Assembly (NCBI RefSeq): GCF_030547545.1
Contig: NZ_JAUOQE010000010.1
Location: 1 to 64,000, forward strand
From: Amphritea sp. 1_MG-2023
GTDB lineage: Bacteria > Pseudomonadota > Gammaproteobacteria > Pseudomonadales > Balneatricaceae
Length of the DNA: 64,000 bases
Reading direction: 5' to 3'
Position numbers and translations under genes: made by a program. The notes under the pieces are model-generated. The model was not told the DNA's origin. It saw only the letters and a list, made by a program, of their open reading frames with translations, and searched no databases. Shown piece after piece: positions 44,438 through 53,554 of the stretch. The number at the start of each line of letters is the position of its first letter. Position 1 is the stretch's first letter.

Positions 44438-45031
44438 ATGATTGATCAGCTAAAACAAAAAATAACGCGGCATACGCCGAAAACGCTTAAGGGGAATGCT
44501 CGACAGGCCAGTGTACTGATTGCACTCACCGATAACGGGGACGACCCAGAGGTTATTCTCACCCGTCGCTGTGATCACCTAAGCACGCATAGTGGTGAGA
44601 TCGCTTTTCCTGGCGGTAAACGGGATGCTACTGATCCAGATTTACTGTTTACCGCCTTGCGTGAGGCGCAAGAGGAGGTTGGCTTGCAGCCGGGCCATGT
44701 TGATATTATGGGGCAACTCGGTGATGTGTTGTCTAAACATCAGCTTCAGGTGAGGCCCTATGTTGGCGTGATTCCCGCAGACACGGAGTTGATTCCTAAT
44801 TTAGATGAGTTAGATCGGATTCATCGAGTGCCGCTGAGTTTTTTTCTCGATGACCGTCGTCATCATACGGATAAAATCCGCTTTCGAGGGATGACTCATT
44901 ATGTGCCAGCGTATGAGTATGAGGGAGATATTATTTGGGGGCTGACGGCTTATATGCTGGTCGAGCTTTTAAATGTTGCTTTTGATGCGCAAATTCCGAT
45001 GAAGGTACGACCCGAACACCGTATTGCTTAA
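44438..45031 (+). CDS. CoA pyrophosphatase (NudL-type Nudix)
   Basis: This 197-aa protein has the CoA-diphosphatase signature LTRRCDHLSTHSGEIAFPGG directly before a Nudix box (GGKRDATDPDLLFTALREAQ ending EEVGL). Enzymes of this family hydrolyse CoA to phosphopantetheine and 3',5'-ADP. It begins a plus-strand series with the DUF1289 and thiamine-binding genes. Confidence 0.92.
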   Translation: MIDQLKQKITRHTPKTLKGNARQASVLIALTDNGDDPEVILTRRCDHLSTHSGEIAFPGGKRDATDPDLLFTALREAQEEVGLQPGHVDIMGQLGDVLSKHQLQVRPYVGVIPADTELIPNLDELDRIHRVPLSFFLDDRRHHTDKIRFRGMTHYVPAYEYEGDIIWGLTAYMLVELLNVAFDAQIPMKVRPEHRIA

Positions 45032-45079
45032 GCCCTAGTGGTTGAGTACGGCAATGACTCAATTGAACAGAAGTAAAAT

Positions 45080-45274
45080 ATGACTAACGAAAATACGTCT
45101 CGCCCCGTCCACTCTCCCTGTATCGGTGTTTGCGCGCTTGATGAAAAGGATCTGTGTATTGCTTGTCGTCGCAGTGGCATGGAAATCGCCGAGTGGGGCG
45201 TCTTAGATGATGAACAAAAAAGAGCGGTGTTGACGTTAATTCGTCAACGGGAAGCGGACGATAAGTGTGTCTAG
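45080..45274 (+). CDS. DUF1289 family small cysteine protein
   Basis: This 64-aa protein has the DUF1289 pattern SPCIGVCALDEKDLCIACRR, with cysteines that could bind a metal or iron-sulfur centre. E. coli YdhL is a relative, and no function is established. It lies 48 bases after the CoA pyrophosphatase and 13 bases before the thiamine-binding gene. Confidence 0.92.
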   Translation: MTNENTSRPVHSPCIGVCALDEKDLCIACRRSGMEIAEWGVLDDEQKRAVLTLIRQREADDKCV

Positions 45275-45287
45275 TAGTGAGGATAGT

Positions 45288-45593
45288 ATGCAAGTAATGA
45301 TTGATCTGTGTGTTATTCCATTAGGGGTGGGTACATCGGTATCTGTTTATGTCACCGCCTGTCAACGAGTGTTGCAGGCAGCGGGCTTGTCACATCAAAT
45401 GCACGCTTATGGCACGAATATCGAGGGCGACTGGGATGAGGTCTTTGCGGCGGTAAAGCGCTGTCATGAGGTTGTGCATGAGTTGGGTGCGGTGCGGATC
45501 AGCAGTAGTATGCGTATCGGCACTCGCACCGATCGAGAGCAAACGATTGACGATAAGATCAATAGCGTTAAGAGCAAGCTCATCGAGTCATAG
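45288..45593 (+). CDS. MTH1187-type thiamine-binding protein
   Basis: This 101-aa protein has the MTH1187/YkoF-like pattern VIPLGVGTSVSVYVTACQR and HAYGTNIEGDWDEVFAAVKRCHE. Relatives bind thiamine and may serve in transport or sensing. The start at 45288 has GAGGAT upstream; an in-frame ATG at 45267 would overlap the preceding gene. Confidence 0.9.
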   Translation: MQVMIDLCVIPLGVGTSVSVYVTACQRVLQAAGLSHQMHAYGTNIEGDWDEVFAAVKRCHEVVHELGAVRISSSMRIGTRTDREQTIDDKINSVKSKLIES

Positions 45594-45599
45594 AGCGGG

Positions 45600-46880
45600 T
45601 TACTCCTCTTCCTCCTCGTATTCGCTATCATGAGTCATGGCGCGAATCGTTTTTATCTGATTGTCGCAAACCTGTAGTGTTTCGATACGGTAATTACCGA
45701 TCAACATACAGATATTGGCATCCGGTATGGCTTCCAGAATCTCCATTACCAAGCCGTTGATGGTTTTTGGGCCATCGGTCGGCAGATTCCAGTTGAGTGA
45801 TTTGTTAACATCTCGAATGTTAGCCGTGCCGTCGATAAAGAAACTACCATCGGACTGCGGGTAGATATCTTGATTGTCTTCTTTGCCATTAAGAGACATT
45901 TCACCGACGATCTCTTCCAAGATATCTTCCAGTGTCACAATACCTTGGATATCGCCGTATTCATCGACGACTAACGCGATTCGCCGGTTTTCCTGTTGAA
46001 AGTTTAATAGCTGTGTCTGTAGCGGTGTGCTTTCTGGTACAAAGTACGGCTCATGGATAACCTGCAAAATGGCGGCCTTGGTAACCGATTCTTGCCGGAA
46101 CACCTGAGCCAAGTTACGCATATGTAGAATGCCAACGACCTTGTTTAGCTCGCCTCGATAAACCGGCATCCGAGTGTGAGGGGTTTTGCTAAGCTGATCA
46201 ATAATCTCATCTAGATCATGATCCATATCGATCCCCCCGACCTCGTTACGCGGGATCATGATATCTTTCACGGTGACATCATCGAGTTCCAATACCCCCA
46301 GCAGCATCGACTGATTACGGTGCTGTAGCACCGCACCAGATTCGTTGACTAAGGTGCGTAGCTCTTCTGTGCTGAGGTGATGGTTCTCACCGCTAGTCAC
46401 CTTTATACCCAATAGCTTGAGCAGGTTATTGGTGATCAGGTTCACCATCCATACTAATGGGTACAGCAGTTTTAACAGTGGATGTAGCACGTAGGCCGCC
46501 GGAAAAGCGATTTTTTCAGGGTGCAGTGCTGCCACGGTTTTTGGCGAGACTTCGGCAAAAATTAGAATCACTAATGTGAGCGCCGCCGTGGCGATAAATA
46601 TACCGCTTTCGCCCCAGATTTTAACCGCGATAATCGTGGCGATAGCCGAGGCAAGGATATTAACGAAATTGTTGCCGATAAGAATGACGCCGATCAGTCG
46701 ATCGGGGCGTTTCAGCAGTTTATTGGCCTTGATGGCTCCTCTGTGCCGGTTCTTAACCAGGTGTCGTAACCGATAACGGTTGAGTGACATCATGCCTGTT
46801 TCAGAGCTTGAGAAAAAAGCTGAACAGAGGATCAGAAAAAAAAGCAGTCCCACAAGGGACTCAATCGATGCGCCTTCCAA
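45600..46880 (-). CDS. HlyC/CorC family transporter (CNNM/DUF21-CBS, YfjD-like)
   Basis: This 426-aa inner-membrane protein has an N-terminal DUF21 domain with four hydrophobic segments (SSSETGMMSLNRYRLRHLVK), two CBS domains (about 195-315; MIPRNEVGGIDM, HTRMPVYRG) and a C-terminal CorC_HlyC domain (DGSFFIDGTANIRDVNKSL). Relatives include YfjD and CorC, linked to Mg2+ and Co2+ efflux. It lies downstream of ypjD, the usual YfjD-YpjD-Ffh arrangement. Confidence 0.93.
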   Translation of the reverse strand: MEGASIESLVGLLFFLILCSAFFSSSETGMMSLNRYRLRHLVKNRHRGAIKANKLLKRPDRLIGVILIGNNFVNILASAIATIIAVKIWGESGIFIATAALTLVILIFAEVSPKTVAALHPEKIAFPAAYVLHPLLKLLYPLVWMVNLITNNLLKLLGIKVTSGENHHLSTEELRTLVNESGAVLQHRNQSMLLGVLELDDVTVKDIMIPRNEVGGIDMDHDLDEIIDQLSKTPHTRMPVYRGELNKVVGILHMRNLAQVFRQESVTKAAILQVIHEPYFVPESTPLQTQLLNFQQENRRIALVVDEYGDIQGIVTLEDILEEIVGEMSLNGKEDNQDIYPQSDGSFFIDGTANIRDVNKSLNWNLPTDGPKTINGLVMEILEAIPDANICMLIGNYRIETLQVCDNQIKTIRAMTHDSEYEEEEE

Positions 46881-46985
46881 GACGGTAAACCTTTGCTTGC
46901 TAGTAGGAAAGCCATTGTCTGTTTAACCCCCGAAACTGTCAAGCATAGGGCCGTTTCAAGAGGCTTTTCTGTGAATTAAAACGCG

Positions 46986-47771
46986 TTATAACAGCTGTTC
47001 GACGACAAATTTACTGCCAAAGAATGACAGCATCAGTACGATGAAACCGCCTACTGTCCAGCGTATCGCCTTATGGCTGCGCCACCCCAGTAGATGACGG
47101 CCTACTAAGAGGGAGGCGTAAAGCAACCAAGCGAAGATCGAAAGGATGGTTTTGTGAACCAGGTGCTGAGCAAAAAGGTCATCAAAAACAATGGCGCCGG
47201 TGATGAGGGATAGGGTCAGCAAGATTAGCCCGGTCCAGATCATCTCAAATAGGAGCGCTTCCATCGTTTGTAGTGGTGGAAGTGAGCGAAGCAAACCTTT
47301 GGTTTTGTGGTGTTTTAGCTGATATTCCTGCTTAGCCAGTAAGACTGCTTGAAAGGCGGCCAAAGTGAAGATGCTATAAGCCAAGATGGAAATAAGAATG
47401 TGGATAATTAAACCGGCATCATAGTGTCGACCGATCGAGTCATCTAAGCCGAATAATGTGAAGAACAAGGTGATGGCGGCGAGGGGAAAGATACCGATGA
47501 ATAAATTGTCGATCTTTTGCCGCAGAGAGCTGAGTAACACCAATCCGGCAACCAGCCAGCCGATCAGTGAGCCGGCGCTAAAAAACTCTAGATGTATGCC
47601 GCTCGGGCGATGTAAATCAAGATAGGATGCATAGCCGTGAGAGATAACCGCAATCAAGCCAATCAAACGCACAATAAGGTGGTTGATCGTGCGTCCGCTT
47701 ACGTTCTGCCATTGTAGTACAGTAGCGATCAGGTAACAGGTAATAGCGATAATTGCGGGCAGAGTTTGCAT
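46986..47771 (-). CDS. ypjD: Cytochrome c assembly-like membrane protein YpjD (CcsA/HemX type)
   Basis: This 261-aa protein has eight hydrophobic segments and the CcsA/CcmC-like histidines (GLIIHILISILAYS and HKTILSIFAWLLY). Despite this relationship, YpjD-type proteins encoded by ffh are of unknown function. It is divergent from ffh with a 259-base region between them. Confidence 0.9.
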   Translation of the reverse strand: MQTLPAIIAITCYLIATVLQWQNVSGRTINHLIVRLIGLIAVISHGYASYLDLHRPSGIHLEFFSAGSLIGWLVAGLVLLSSLRQKIDNLFIGIFPLAAITLFFTLFGLDDSIGRHYDAGLIIHILISILAYSIFTLAAFQAVLLAKQEYQLKHHKTKGLLRSLPPLQTMEALLFEMIWTGLILLTLSLITGAIVFDDLFAQHLVHKTILSIFAWLLYASLLVGRHLLGWRSHKAIRWTVGGFIVLMLSFFGSKFVVEQLL

Positions 47772-47938
47772 CAGCGGTTAGCTCGTCAGTTCCATAGAGT
47801 TTGCAGGCGCTAAGTGTGTCATAAATATGAGTGTGATGAAATATTGATGCGTAGTGATTTAGCCTATCTAATAAAGTCGTTGGTTACTTAATAGTCGATG
47901 CTGCGCGATTATCAGGTTCCTAAAGGGCGCGGCTGCTG

Positions 47939-47944
47939 TATAAT
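47939..47944 (+). promoter_or_regulatory. Candidate -10 box of ffh
   Basis: TATAAT lies 87 bases before the ffh start codon. The -35 region at 17-bp spacing is a poor match, so this is tentative. Confidence 0.35.
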
Positions 47945-48030
47945 GGTTCACTTTATTTTACTGTCACAGAGCAGCACAGAAGCTAGCTCTGGCATAAACA
48001 GTAGCGGATTTAACACCTCAAGGCGTAACT

Positions 48031-49431
48031 ATGTTTGAGAATCTGACGGATCGTCTAGCGAAAACGCTGAAGGCGGTGACGGGCCAGGCAAAACTGACCG
48101 AAGACAATATTCAAGGCACACTGCGTGAAGTGCGGATGGCATTGCTGGAAGCCGACGTAGCATTGCCGGTTGTTAAAGCATTTATTAACAACGTAAAAGA
48201 GCGAGCCGTTGGCACCGAGGTTAGTAAGAGCCTGAGCCCAGGGCAGGTCTTTGTAAAAATAGTTCAGCAGGAACTCGAAAAAGTGATGGGTGAGGCCAAT
48301 GAAGGCCTCAACCTTGCTGCTCAACCACCGGCAGTCGTGATGATGGCGGGCCTTCAGGGGGCGGGTAAAACCACCTCGGTGGCCAAGTTGTCGCGCTTTC
48401 TGCGGGAACGGGAAAAGAAGAAAGTGCTGGTGGTCTCGGCTGACGTTTATCGTCCGGCGGCGATCAAACAGTTGGAAACCTTGGCCGCTGAAGTGGAGGT
48501 GGATTTCTTTCCATCGGATATTCAGCAAAAGCCGATTGATATCGTTAATGCGGCAATTCATCATGCCAAAATTAAGCACTTCGATGTTCTGATCGTCGAT
48601 ACCGCGGGGCGTTTACATGTCGATAATGACATGATGGACGAGATCAAAGCGTTGCATGCCGCGGTTAAGCCGGTAGAAACATTGTTTGTCGTTGATGCAA
48701 TGACCGGTCAGGATGCGGCCAATACGGCGAAGGCATTCAATGATGTCTTGCCGCTGACTGGTGTGATTCTGACCAAAACTGATGGTGATGCTCGCGGTGG
48801 TGCGGCGCTCTCTGTCCGTCATATCACCGGTAAGCCGATTAAGTTCCTCGGTGTGGGTGAGAAAGTTGATGCCCTTGAGCCGTTCCACCCTGATCGTATC
48901 GCCTCAAGAATCCTCGGCATGGGGGATGTGCTCTCTCTGATCGAGGAAGTCGAACAGAAGGTTGATAAAGATAAAGCTGAGCGCTTAGCGAAAAAAGTTC
49001 AGAAAGGTAAAGGTTTCGATCTGGAAGATTTCCGTGATCAGCTACAGCAGATGAACAATATGGGCGGTATGGCCTCGCTGATGGATAAGCTGCCGGGTAT
49101 GGGACAGATGGGTGGAGCCATGCAGGGCGCTGATCTGTCCGGCGCGGAGAAAGGCTTTAAACAGTTTGAATCAATCATTAATTCGATGACCCCTCATGAA
49201 CGTAAACGTCCCGATGTTATTTCCGGTTCGCGTAAAAAACGGATAGCGATGGGATCGGGAACGCAGATTCAGGATGTAAACCGTCTACTGAAACAGCATA
49301 AGCAGATGGCCAAGATGATGAAGAAGTTCTCATCAAAAGGCGGTATGGCGAAAATGATGCGTGGTATGAAAGGCATGATGCCAGGTGGTATGGGTGGGCC
49401 CGGCGGCCCGGGTGGTTTTCCACGGATGTAA
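48031..49431 (+). CDS. ffh: Signal recognition particle protein Ffh
   Basis: Ffh is the GTPase of the signal recognition particle that targets nascent inner-membrane proteins. This 466-aa protein has an N domain, the G domain (P-loop GLQGAGKTTSVAKL, DTAGRLHVD, TKTDGDARGG) and a methionine-rich M domain (from about residue 325) ending in a Gly/Met/Pro-rich tail. A near-copy of the last about 100 coding bases lies 68 bases downstream of the stop (see the repeat entry). Confidence 0.97.
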   Translation: MFENLTDRLAKTLKAVTGQAKLTEDNIQGTLREVRMALLEADVALPVVKAFINNVKERAVGTEVSKSLSPGQVFVKIVQQELEKVMGEANEGLNLAAQPPAVVMMAGLQGAGKTTSVAKLSRFLREREKKKVLVVSADVYRPAAIKQLETLAAEVEVDFFPSDIQQKPIDIVNAAIHHAKIKHFDVLIVDTAGRLHVDNDMMDEIKALHAAVKPVETLFVVDAMTGQDAANTAKAFNDVLPLTGVILTKTDGDARGGAALSVRHITGKPIKFLGVGEKVDALEPFHPDRIASRILGMGDVLSLIEEVEQKVDKDKAERLAKKVQKGKGFDLEDFRDQLQQMNNMGGMASLMDKLPGMGQMGGAMQGADLSGAEKGFKQFESIINSMTPHERKRPDVISGSRKKRIAMGSGTQIQDVNRLLKQHKQMAKMMKKFSSKGGMAKMMRGMKGMMPGGMGGPGGPGGFPRM

Positions 49432-49602
49432 TTGTTTTAGCCTAGTGCTGTACGCATAAGCCGATGGTCAAGATGATGACCTCTCTATAAGTGCTTTGCT
49501 CATCAAAAGGCGGTATGGCGAAAATGATGCGTGGCATGAAAGGTATGATGCCAGGCGGTATGGGTGGGCCCGGCGGCCCGGGTGGTTTTCCACGGATGTA
49601 AC
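49296..49602 (+). repeat. Partial duplication of the 3' end of ffh
   Basis: The end of ffh (about 49296-49432) is repeated, imperfectly, at about 49453-49602. The last about 100 bases of both copies differ at only three positions, each in a third codon position (for example GGT/GGC). The 5' part of the second copy has diverged and carries roughly 10 extra bases, so it is not an ORF in frame with anything upstream. It is a non-coding duplicate of the coding tail including the stop TAA. Confidence 0.9.
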
Positions 49603-49643
49603 CCGTCTTCTCTCGGATGTTTATTTTATAATCAAAAAGCTTC

Positions 49644-49685
49644 ACAGGGCCGGCAAATTCACGTAATATGCCGGCCTGTTTTTTA
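49644..49685 (+). terminator. Intrinsic terminator after ffh
   Basis: ACAGGGCCGGCA pairs with TGCCGGCCTGT (one bulge) over a 13-base loop, followed by six T. It lies after the duplicated segment. Confidence 0.85.
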
Positions 49686-49785
49686 AATGGGTGCAGTCTG
49701 CGTCGGTTTTCTGAAAATCGGAATGAGGCTGTTATCTGTAAACTGTGAGCGATATCAAAACTCACTTAATAAAGGGACCTAACGC

Positions 49786-50025
49786 ATGGTAACTATTCGT
49801 CTAGCTCGTAGCGGCGCTAAAAAGCGTCCATTCTATCACCTGACTGTGGCTGATTCTCGTAATCCGCGTGACGGTCGTTTTATTGAGCGTGTTGGCTTCT
49901 TCAACCCACTGGCTAAAGGTCAGGAAGAGACTCTACGTATCAACCAAGAACGTATCGAGTACTGGGTAGCTAAAGGCGCGCAACTGTCTGATCGTGTAGC
50001 CAAGCTCCTAAAAGAAGCTAAGTAA
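49786..50025 (+). CDS. rpsP: 30S ribosomal protein S16
   Basis: This 79-aa basic protein begins [20 protein letters not shown] and includes [10 protein letters not shown], matching S16, which helps assemble the 30S subunit. It is the first gene of rpsP-rimM-trmD-rplS, the standard operon. GGGACC precedes the ATG. Confidence 0.97.
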   Translation: MVTIRLARSGAKKRPFYHLTVADSRNPRDGRFIERVGFFNPLAKGQEETLRINQERIEYWVAKGAQLSDRVAKLLKEAK

Positions 50026-50056
50026 GCATATTGAAGCAATCAGTCGGGTTTGAGTG

Positions 50057-50590
50057 ATGAGTGGCTATACGTCTGAAGATATAACAACCGTCGGGCGCAT
50101 CACCACACTTTATGGTGTTAAGGGATGGGTTAAGGTTTATTCCCATACCGAGCCGATGGAGAGCATCCTCGATTACTCGCCATGGCTACTGAACATTAAT
50201 GGTCAGTGGTTACCGTTCAAAATTTCGGATGGTAAAAAGCATGGCAAGGGGCTGGTCGCAAAACTGACGGGTGTCGATGATCGAGATATTGCGAAACAGT
50301 ATTGTGGCGTCGATATTGCGATAGAGACAAGCCAGCTTCCTGAATTGGAAGAGGGTGATTTCTATTGGAGTCAGTTGGAAAAGCTTAGTGTATTGACTGA
50401 GTCCGGTGACAAGCTGGGTAACGTCAGTCATCTGATCGCTACCGGATCTAACGACGTGTTGGTCGTAAAAGGTAACGCAGACAGTATTGATCGCCGCGAG
50501 CGATTGATTCCCTATCTGCCTGATCAGGTGATTAAAGAGATAAACCTTGAAGAAGGTACGATTCGGGTCGACTGGGATCCGGAGTTTTAA
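50057..50590 (+). CDS. rimM: Ribosome maturation factor RimM
   Basis: RimM assists maturation of the 30S 3' domain by binding S19. This 177-aa protein has the N-terminal RimM barrel (VGRITTLYGVKGWVKVYSHT) and a C-terminal PRC barrel (EGDFYWSQLEKL to IRVDWDPEF). The ATG at 50057 follows an in-frame GTG by one codon; the ATG is favoured. It lies in the rpsP operon. Confidence 0.95.
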   Translation: MSGYTSEDITTVGRITTLYGVKGWVKVYSHTEPMESILDYSPWLLNINGQWLPFKISDGKKHGKGLVAKLTGVDDRDIAKQYCGVDIAIETSQLPELEEGDFYWSQLEKLSVLTESGDKLGNVSHLIATGSNDVLVVKGNADSIDRRERLIPYLPDQVIKEINLEEGTIRVDWDPEF

Positions 50591-50593
50591 CCG

Positions 50594-51343
50594 GTGTGGA
50601 TCGGTGTAATTACTCTCTTTCCTGAGATGTTCGAGGCGGTCACCCGTCATGGCGTCACCGGAAGGGCTGTGCGAAACGGCTTGTTGGATCTGCAGTGTTG
50701 GAATCCAAGAGAGTTTACACAGGATAAACACCGTACGGTGGATGACCGTCCTTATGGCGGAGGTCCCGGTATGTTGATGAAGGTGCAGCCGCTGCGAGAT
50801 GCGATTCAAGCAGCGAAAAAAACTGCCGGTGGTCAGGCTAGAGTGATCTACCTTTCCCCGCAGGGGCGCCGACTGGATCATGCTGGGGTGCAGGAGTTAG
50901 CAGCTGAAGAGCGGTTAATTTTGGTTGCGGGACGCTACGAAGGTATTGATGAGCGTCTAGTTGAAACTGAAATCGATGAAGAGTGGTCGTTGGGTGATTT
51001 TGTGCTCAGTGGTGGCGAATTACCAGCGATGGTGATGGTCGATGCGGTATCGCGTTTGGTTCCCGGTGTGCTTGGCCATCAGGATTCAGCGACTGAAGAC
51101 TCCTTTAGTGACGGATTGCTAGACTGTCCGCACTATACCCGACCGGAAAAACTCGACGATATGTCCGTACCTGATGTGTTGCTTAGCGGAAACCATGAAT
51201 CGATCAGACGCTGGCGTTTGAAGCAGCAGCTGGGGCGAACCTGGAAAAGGCGTCCTGAACTGTTGCAAGATCTTGAGTTAAACAAAGAGCAGCAAACATT
51301 GTTAAATGAATTTATCCGTGAGACCGAGGCGTCTCAGGGCTAG
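50594..51343 (+). CDS. trmD: tRNA (guanine37-N1)-methyltransferase
   Basis: TrmD methylates G37 of tRNAs to prevent frameshifting. This 249-aa SPOUT enzyme has [24 protein letters not shown] and the knot motifs [11 protein letters not shown] and [16 protein letters not shown]. It starts with GTG just three bases after the rimM stop, with GGAG at the end of rimM as ribosome site. Confidence 0.97.
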   Translation: MWIGVITLFPEMFEAVTRHGVTGRAVRNGLLDLQCWNPREFTQDKHRTVDDRPYGGGPGMLMKVQPLRDAIQAAKKTAGGQARVIYLSPQGRRLDHAGVQELAAEERLILVAGRYEGIDERLVETEIDEEWSLGDFVLSGGELPAMVMVDAVSRLVPGVLGHQDSATEDSFSDGLLDCPHYTRPEKLDDMSVPDVLLSGNHESIRRWRLKQQLGRTWKRRPELLQDLELNKEQQTLLNEFIRETEASQG

Positions 51344-51359
51344 TATTTAGGAGCGAGCG

Positions 51360-51719
51360 ATGAGCAGCAAAAACTCTATCATTCAGCAGATCGAAGCTGA
51401 ACAGATGAATAAAGAAGTGCCAGAATTTGCACCGGGTGATACCGTTGTTGTTCAGGTAAAAGTAGTTGAAGGCACCCGTCAGCGTCTGCAGGCGTTTGAA
51501 GGCGTTGTGATCGGTAAGCGTAACCGTGGCGTTAACTCTGCGTTCACTGTACGTAAAATCTCTCACGGTGTTGGTGTTGAGCGTACTTTCCAAACATTTG
51601 CATCAACTGTCGATAGCATCGAAGTTAAGCGTCGCGGTGATGTACGTCAGGCTAAACTGTACTACTTGCGTGAGCGTAGCGGTAAGTCTGCACGTATTAA
51701 AGAGAAACTGGCTAAGTAA
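51360..51719 (+). CDS. rplS: 50S ribosomal protein L19
   Basis: This 119-aa protein ([20 protein letters not shown], then [20 protein letters not shown]) is L19, at the 30S-50S interface. AGGAG lies upstream of the ATG. It is the last gene of the rpsP operon and is followed by a strong terminator. Confidence 0.97.
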   Translation: MSSKNSIIQQIEAEQMNKEVPEFAPGDTVVVQVKVVEGTRQRLQAFEGVVIGKRNRGVNSAFTVRKISHGVGVERTFQTFASTVDSIEVKRRGDVRQAKLYYLRERSGKSARIKEKLAK

Positions 51720-51740
51720 TTATTGGTTCAGTTTACCTAT

Positions 51741-51767
51741 AAAAAGGCGGCTTCGGTCGCCTTTTTT
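51741..51767 (+). terminator. Intrinsic terminator of the rpsP-rplS operon
   Basis: AAAAAGGCG and CGCCTTTTT form the stem with a GCTTCGGT loop, ending in six T. Confidence 0.95.
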
Positions 51768-51895
51768 GCGTTTCAGGTTCGCGTAGACGCTGAACTCACA
51801 GTAATATGAATAACGTATAATGCGTATATTCTCATATTGCTGAGGTTGCAACTATTGCCGAGATGTAAACTAGATTATCGTTTTGGGTTGATGTT

Positions 51896-52294
51896 TTGAA
51901 GAGACTATCGATCGGACTAGGCTCTGTGTTACTGCTGATCGTTGTCGCAGCCTATGCGGGTAACGGTAGCGAGATAAGTCAGGGGCCTGAAGCGGGTCTC
52001 TCAGAGGCAGAGTTGCAGCGTAAAGCAACGCGTGAAGCGATCCGTCGTGCCGTGCGTGGTAATGAGGTCGATCCAACGATTTATGAAAAGCGCTACGAGT
52101 CGATCAGTCATGAAGAGATTGAGCAGTATGTGGGTAGCTGGATAAAATTAGAAACCTATTTTGGTCGTAAAGTTGAAGGTGTGTTACGTAAGGTGCAAGG
52201 TAACATGCTGTATGTTGATGAGCATGTAGGTCAGGGTAGTGCGAGCTATCCCATTAATAAAACCAAGCTGTCTAAGCTGAAAGTATTGCGGTAA
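51896..52294 (+). CDS. Hypothetical exported protein
   Basis: This 132-aa protein starts with TTG and has a signal-peptide-like N-terminus (KR then a hydrophobic run LLLIVVAAYAG). The mature part is charged with Glu/Arg-rich repeats early (EAELQRKATREAIRRAVRG) and no recognised motif. The ribosome site is weak. It is located between rplS and xerD, so it may be cotranscribed with xerD. It could be periplasmic. Confidence 0.6.
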   Translation: MKRLSIGLGSVLLLIVVAAYAGNGSEISQGPEAGLSEAELQRKATREAIRRAVRGNEVDPTIYEKRYESISHEEIEQYVGSWIKLETYFGRKVEGVLRKVQGNMLYVDEHVGQGSASYPINKTKLSKLKVLR

Positions 52295-52323
52295 ACGGTT
52301 GCATAAAGGATATCAACTGAGAG

Positions 52324-53277
52324 ATGAGCGAGTTATTGATTAACGCCCCCTCGGTCGATGGAAGGCTGACGGCAGAACACCCCTCCCTTGACGATGCGCA
52401 ATTGATAGAGTCGTATGTTGATGCACAGTGGCTGGAAAAAGGGCTAAGTAAAAATACACTTAACGCTTATCGTCGCGATTTATCCATCTATGCCTGCTGG
52501 TTAAATGGCAATGATGCTGGCCTCTTGAAAGCGGCACGTACTGACTTGTTGAATTACCTGCATTGGCGAGTGAGGCAGCGAATGAAAGCCAGTTCTACGG
52601 CTCGGTTACTCTCTTGTTTACGCGGTTTCTATCGTTATCTGTTAAGGGAGGGGATCTTAAGTGAAGACCCGACGCTGCAAATTGATAGCCCGAAGCGAAG
52701 TCGGCCACTGCCGAAGAGTTTGAGTGAGGCGGATGTCGAGGCGTTATTACAGGCGCCGGATACGCACGATGCGCTTGGCTTTCGCGATCGAGCGATGCTT
52801 GAAATGCTGTATGCATCCGGCTTACGTGTGAGTGAACTGATCGGTTTGCAGTTATCGCAAATTAACGTGCGACAAGGCGTTATTCGTGTGGTGGGTAAGG
52901 GTGATAAGGAGCGCTTGGTGCCTTTAGGTGATGAGGCGGCGGATTGGTTGATGCGTTATCTTAAGGAAGCGCGGCTAGTGCTGATTCAAGATGACGAAAA
53001 TGAGGTGGTCTTTCCTAGTCGTCGAGGTCAGCAGATGACGCGACAAACCTTTTGGCATCGCATCAAGCGTCATGGTTTGACCGCGGGCATCGAACAACTG
53101 CCTTCGCCTCATGTATTACGACATGCCTTCGCCACTCATCTATTGAATCATGGTGCCGACTTGCGGGTTGTGCAGTTGCTGTTAGGTCATAGCGATCTAT
53201 CAACAACACAGATTTATACGCATGTGGCTCGTCATCGGTTGCAATCGCTGCATAAACAGCATCATCCTCGGGGCTGA
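52324..53277 (+). CDS. xerD: Tyrosine recombinase XerD
   Basis: XerD acts with XerC at dif to resolve chromosome dimers. This 317-aa protein has the N-terminal SAM-like DNA-binding domain and the catalytic residues Arg in SGLRVSELIGL, His/Arg in HVLRHAFATHLL, His in LLGHSDLSTTQ and Tyr in IYTHV. The N-terminus is about 15-20 residues longer than E. coli XerD. The neighbours dsbC and recJ match the E. coli xerD-dsbC-recJ order, with hom-thrC inserted. Confidence 0.95.
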   Translation: MSELLINAPSVDGRLTAEHPSLDDAQLIESYVDAQWLEKGLSKNTLNAYRRDLSIYACWLNGNDAGLLKAARTDLLNYLHWRVRQRMKASSTARLLSCLRGFYRYLLREGILSEDPTLQIDSPKRSRPLPKSLSEADVEALLQAPDTHDALGFRDRAMLEMLYASGLRVSELIGLQLSQINVRQGVIRVVGKGDKERLVPLGDEAADWLMRYLKEARLVLIQDDENEVVFPSRRGQQMTRQTFWHRIKRHGLTAGIEQLPSPHVLRHAFATHLLNHGADLRVVQLLLGHSDLSTTQIYTHVARHRLQSLHKQHHPRG

Positions 53278-53362
53278 TTTATATTTATTTTCAGGTTGTT
53301 TTCAGTTTTTCTGCTTAGGCTGGAAACTAAGCTGCTTTATTAGCGTCTTAGGAGTAGGCTTG

Positions 53363-53479
53363 ATGGGCTCTAAAGGTTATTTGTTGTCTGGCTGGGCTCG
53401 GTTGGCCCGTCATCCGCGTTCATGGCTAATCGCCATTAAGACATCGCCGTTATCAATAGTTCAGCAGATTAAGCTGTGA
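53363..53479 (+). CDS. Candidate 38-aa small ORF between xerD and dsbC
   Basis: An ATG at 53363 with TTAGGAGTAGGCTTG upstream (AGGAG, about nine bases) opens 38 codons ending at a TGA. The peptide (MGSKGYLLSGWARLARHPRS and so on) is basic and has no recognised motif. The good ribosome site in an otherwise empty 277-base gap is the main evidence. Confidence 0.35.
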   Translation: MGSKGYLLSGWARLARHPRSWLIAIKTSPLSIVQQIKL

Positions 53480-53554
53480 ATGCCATCGTGCGATAGGTTA
53501 AATGAAAACTTTCTGGCTTCAGTGTCTGAAGCTGTCTCGATCATAGAGGAAACT

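Noticed and set aside
48055-48579. Antisense ORF opposite ffh
   Set aside because: Shadow of the ffh coding frame.
50210-50881. Antisense ORF (223 aa) opposite rimM and trmD
   Set aside because: It mirrors two certain genes and has no independent support.
53222-53479. Longer 85-aa ORF running from inside xerD to 53479
   Set aside because: It overlaps the xerD 3' end without a ribosome site; only its last 38 codons, from the ATG at 53363 with AGGAG upstream, are plausible.
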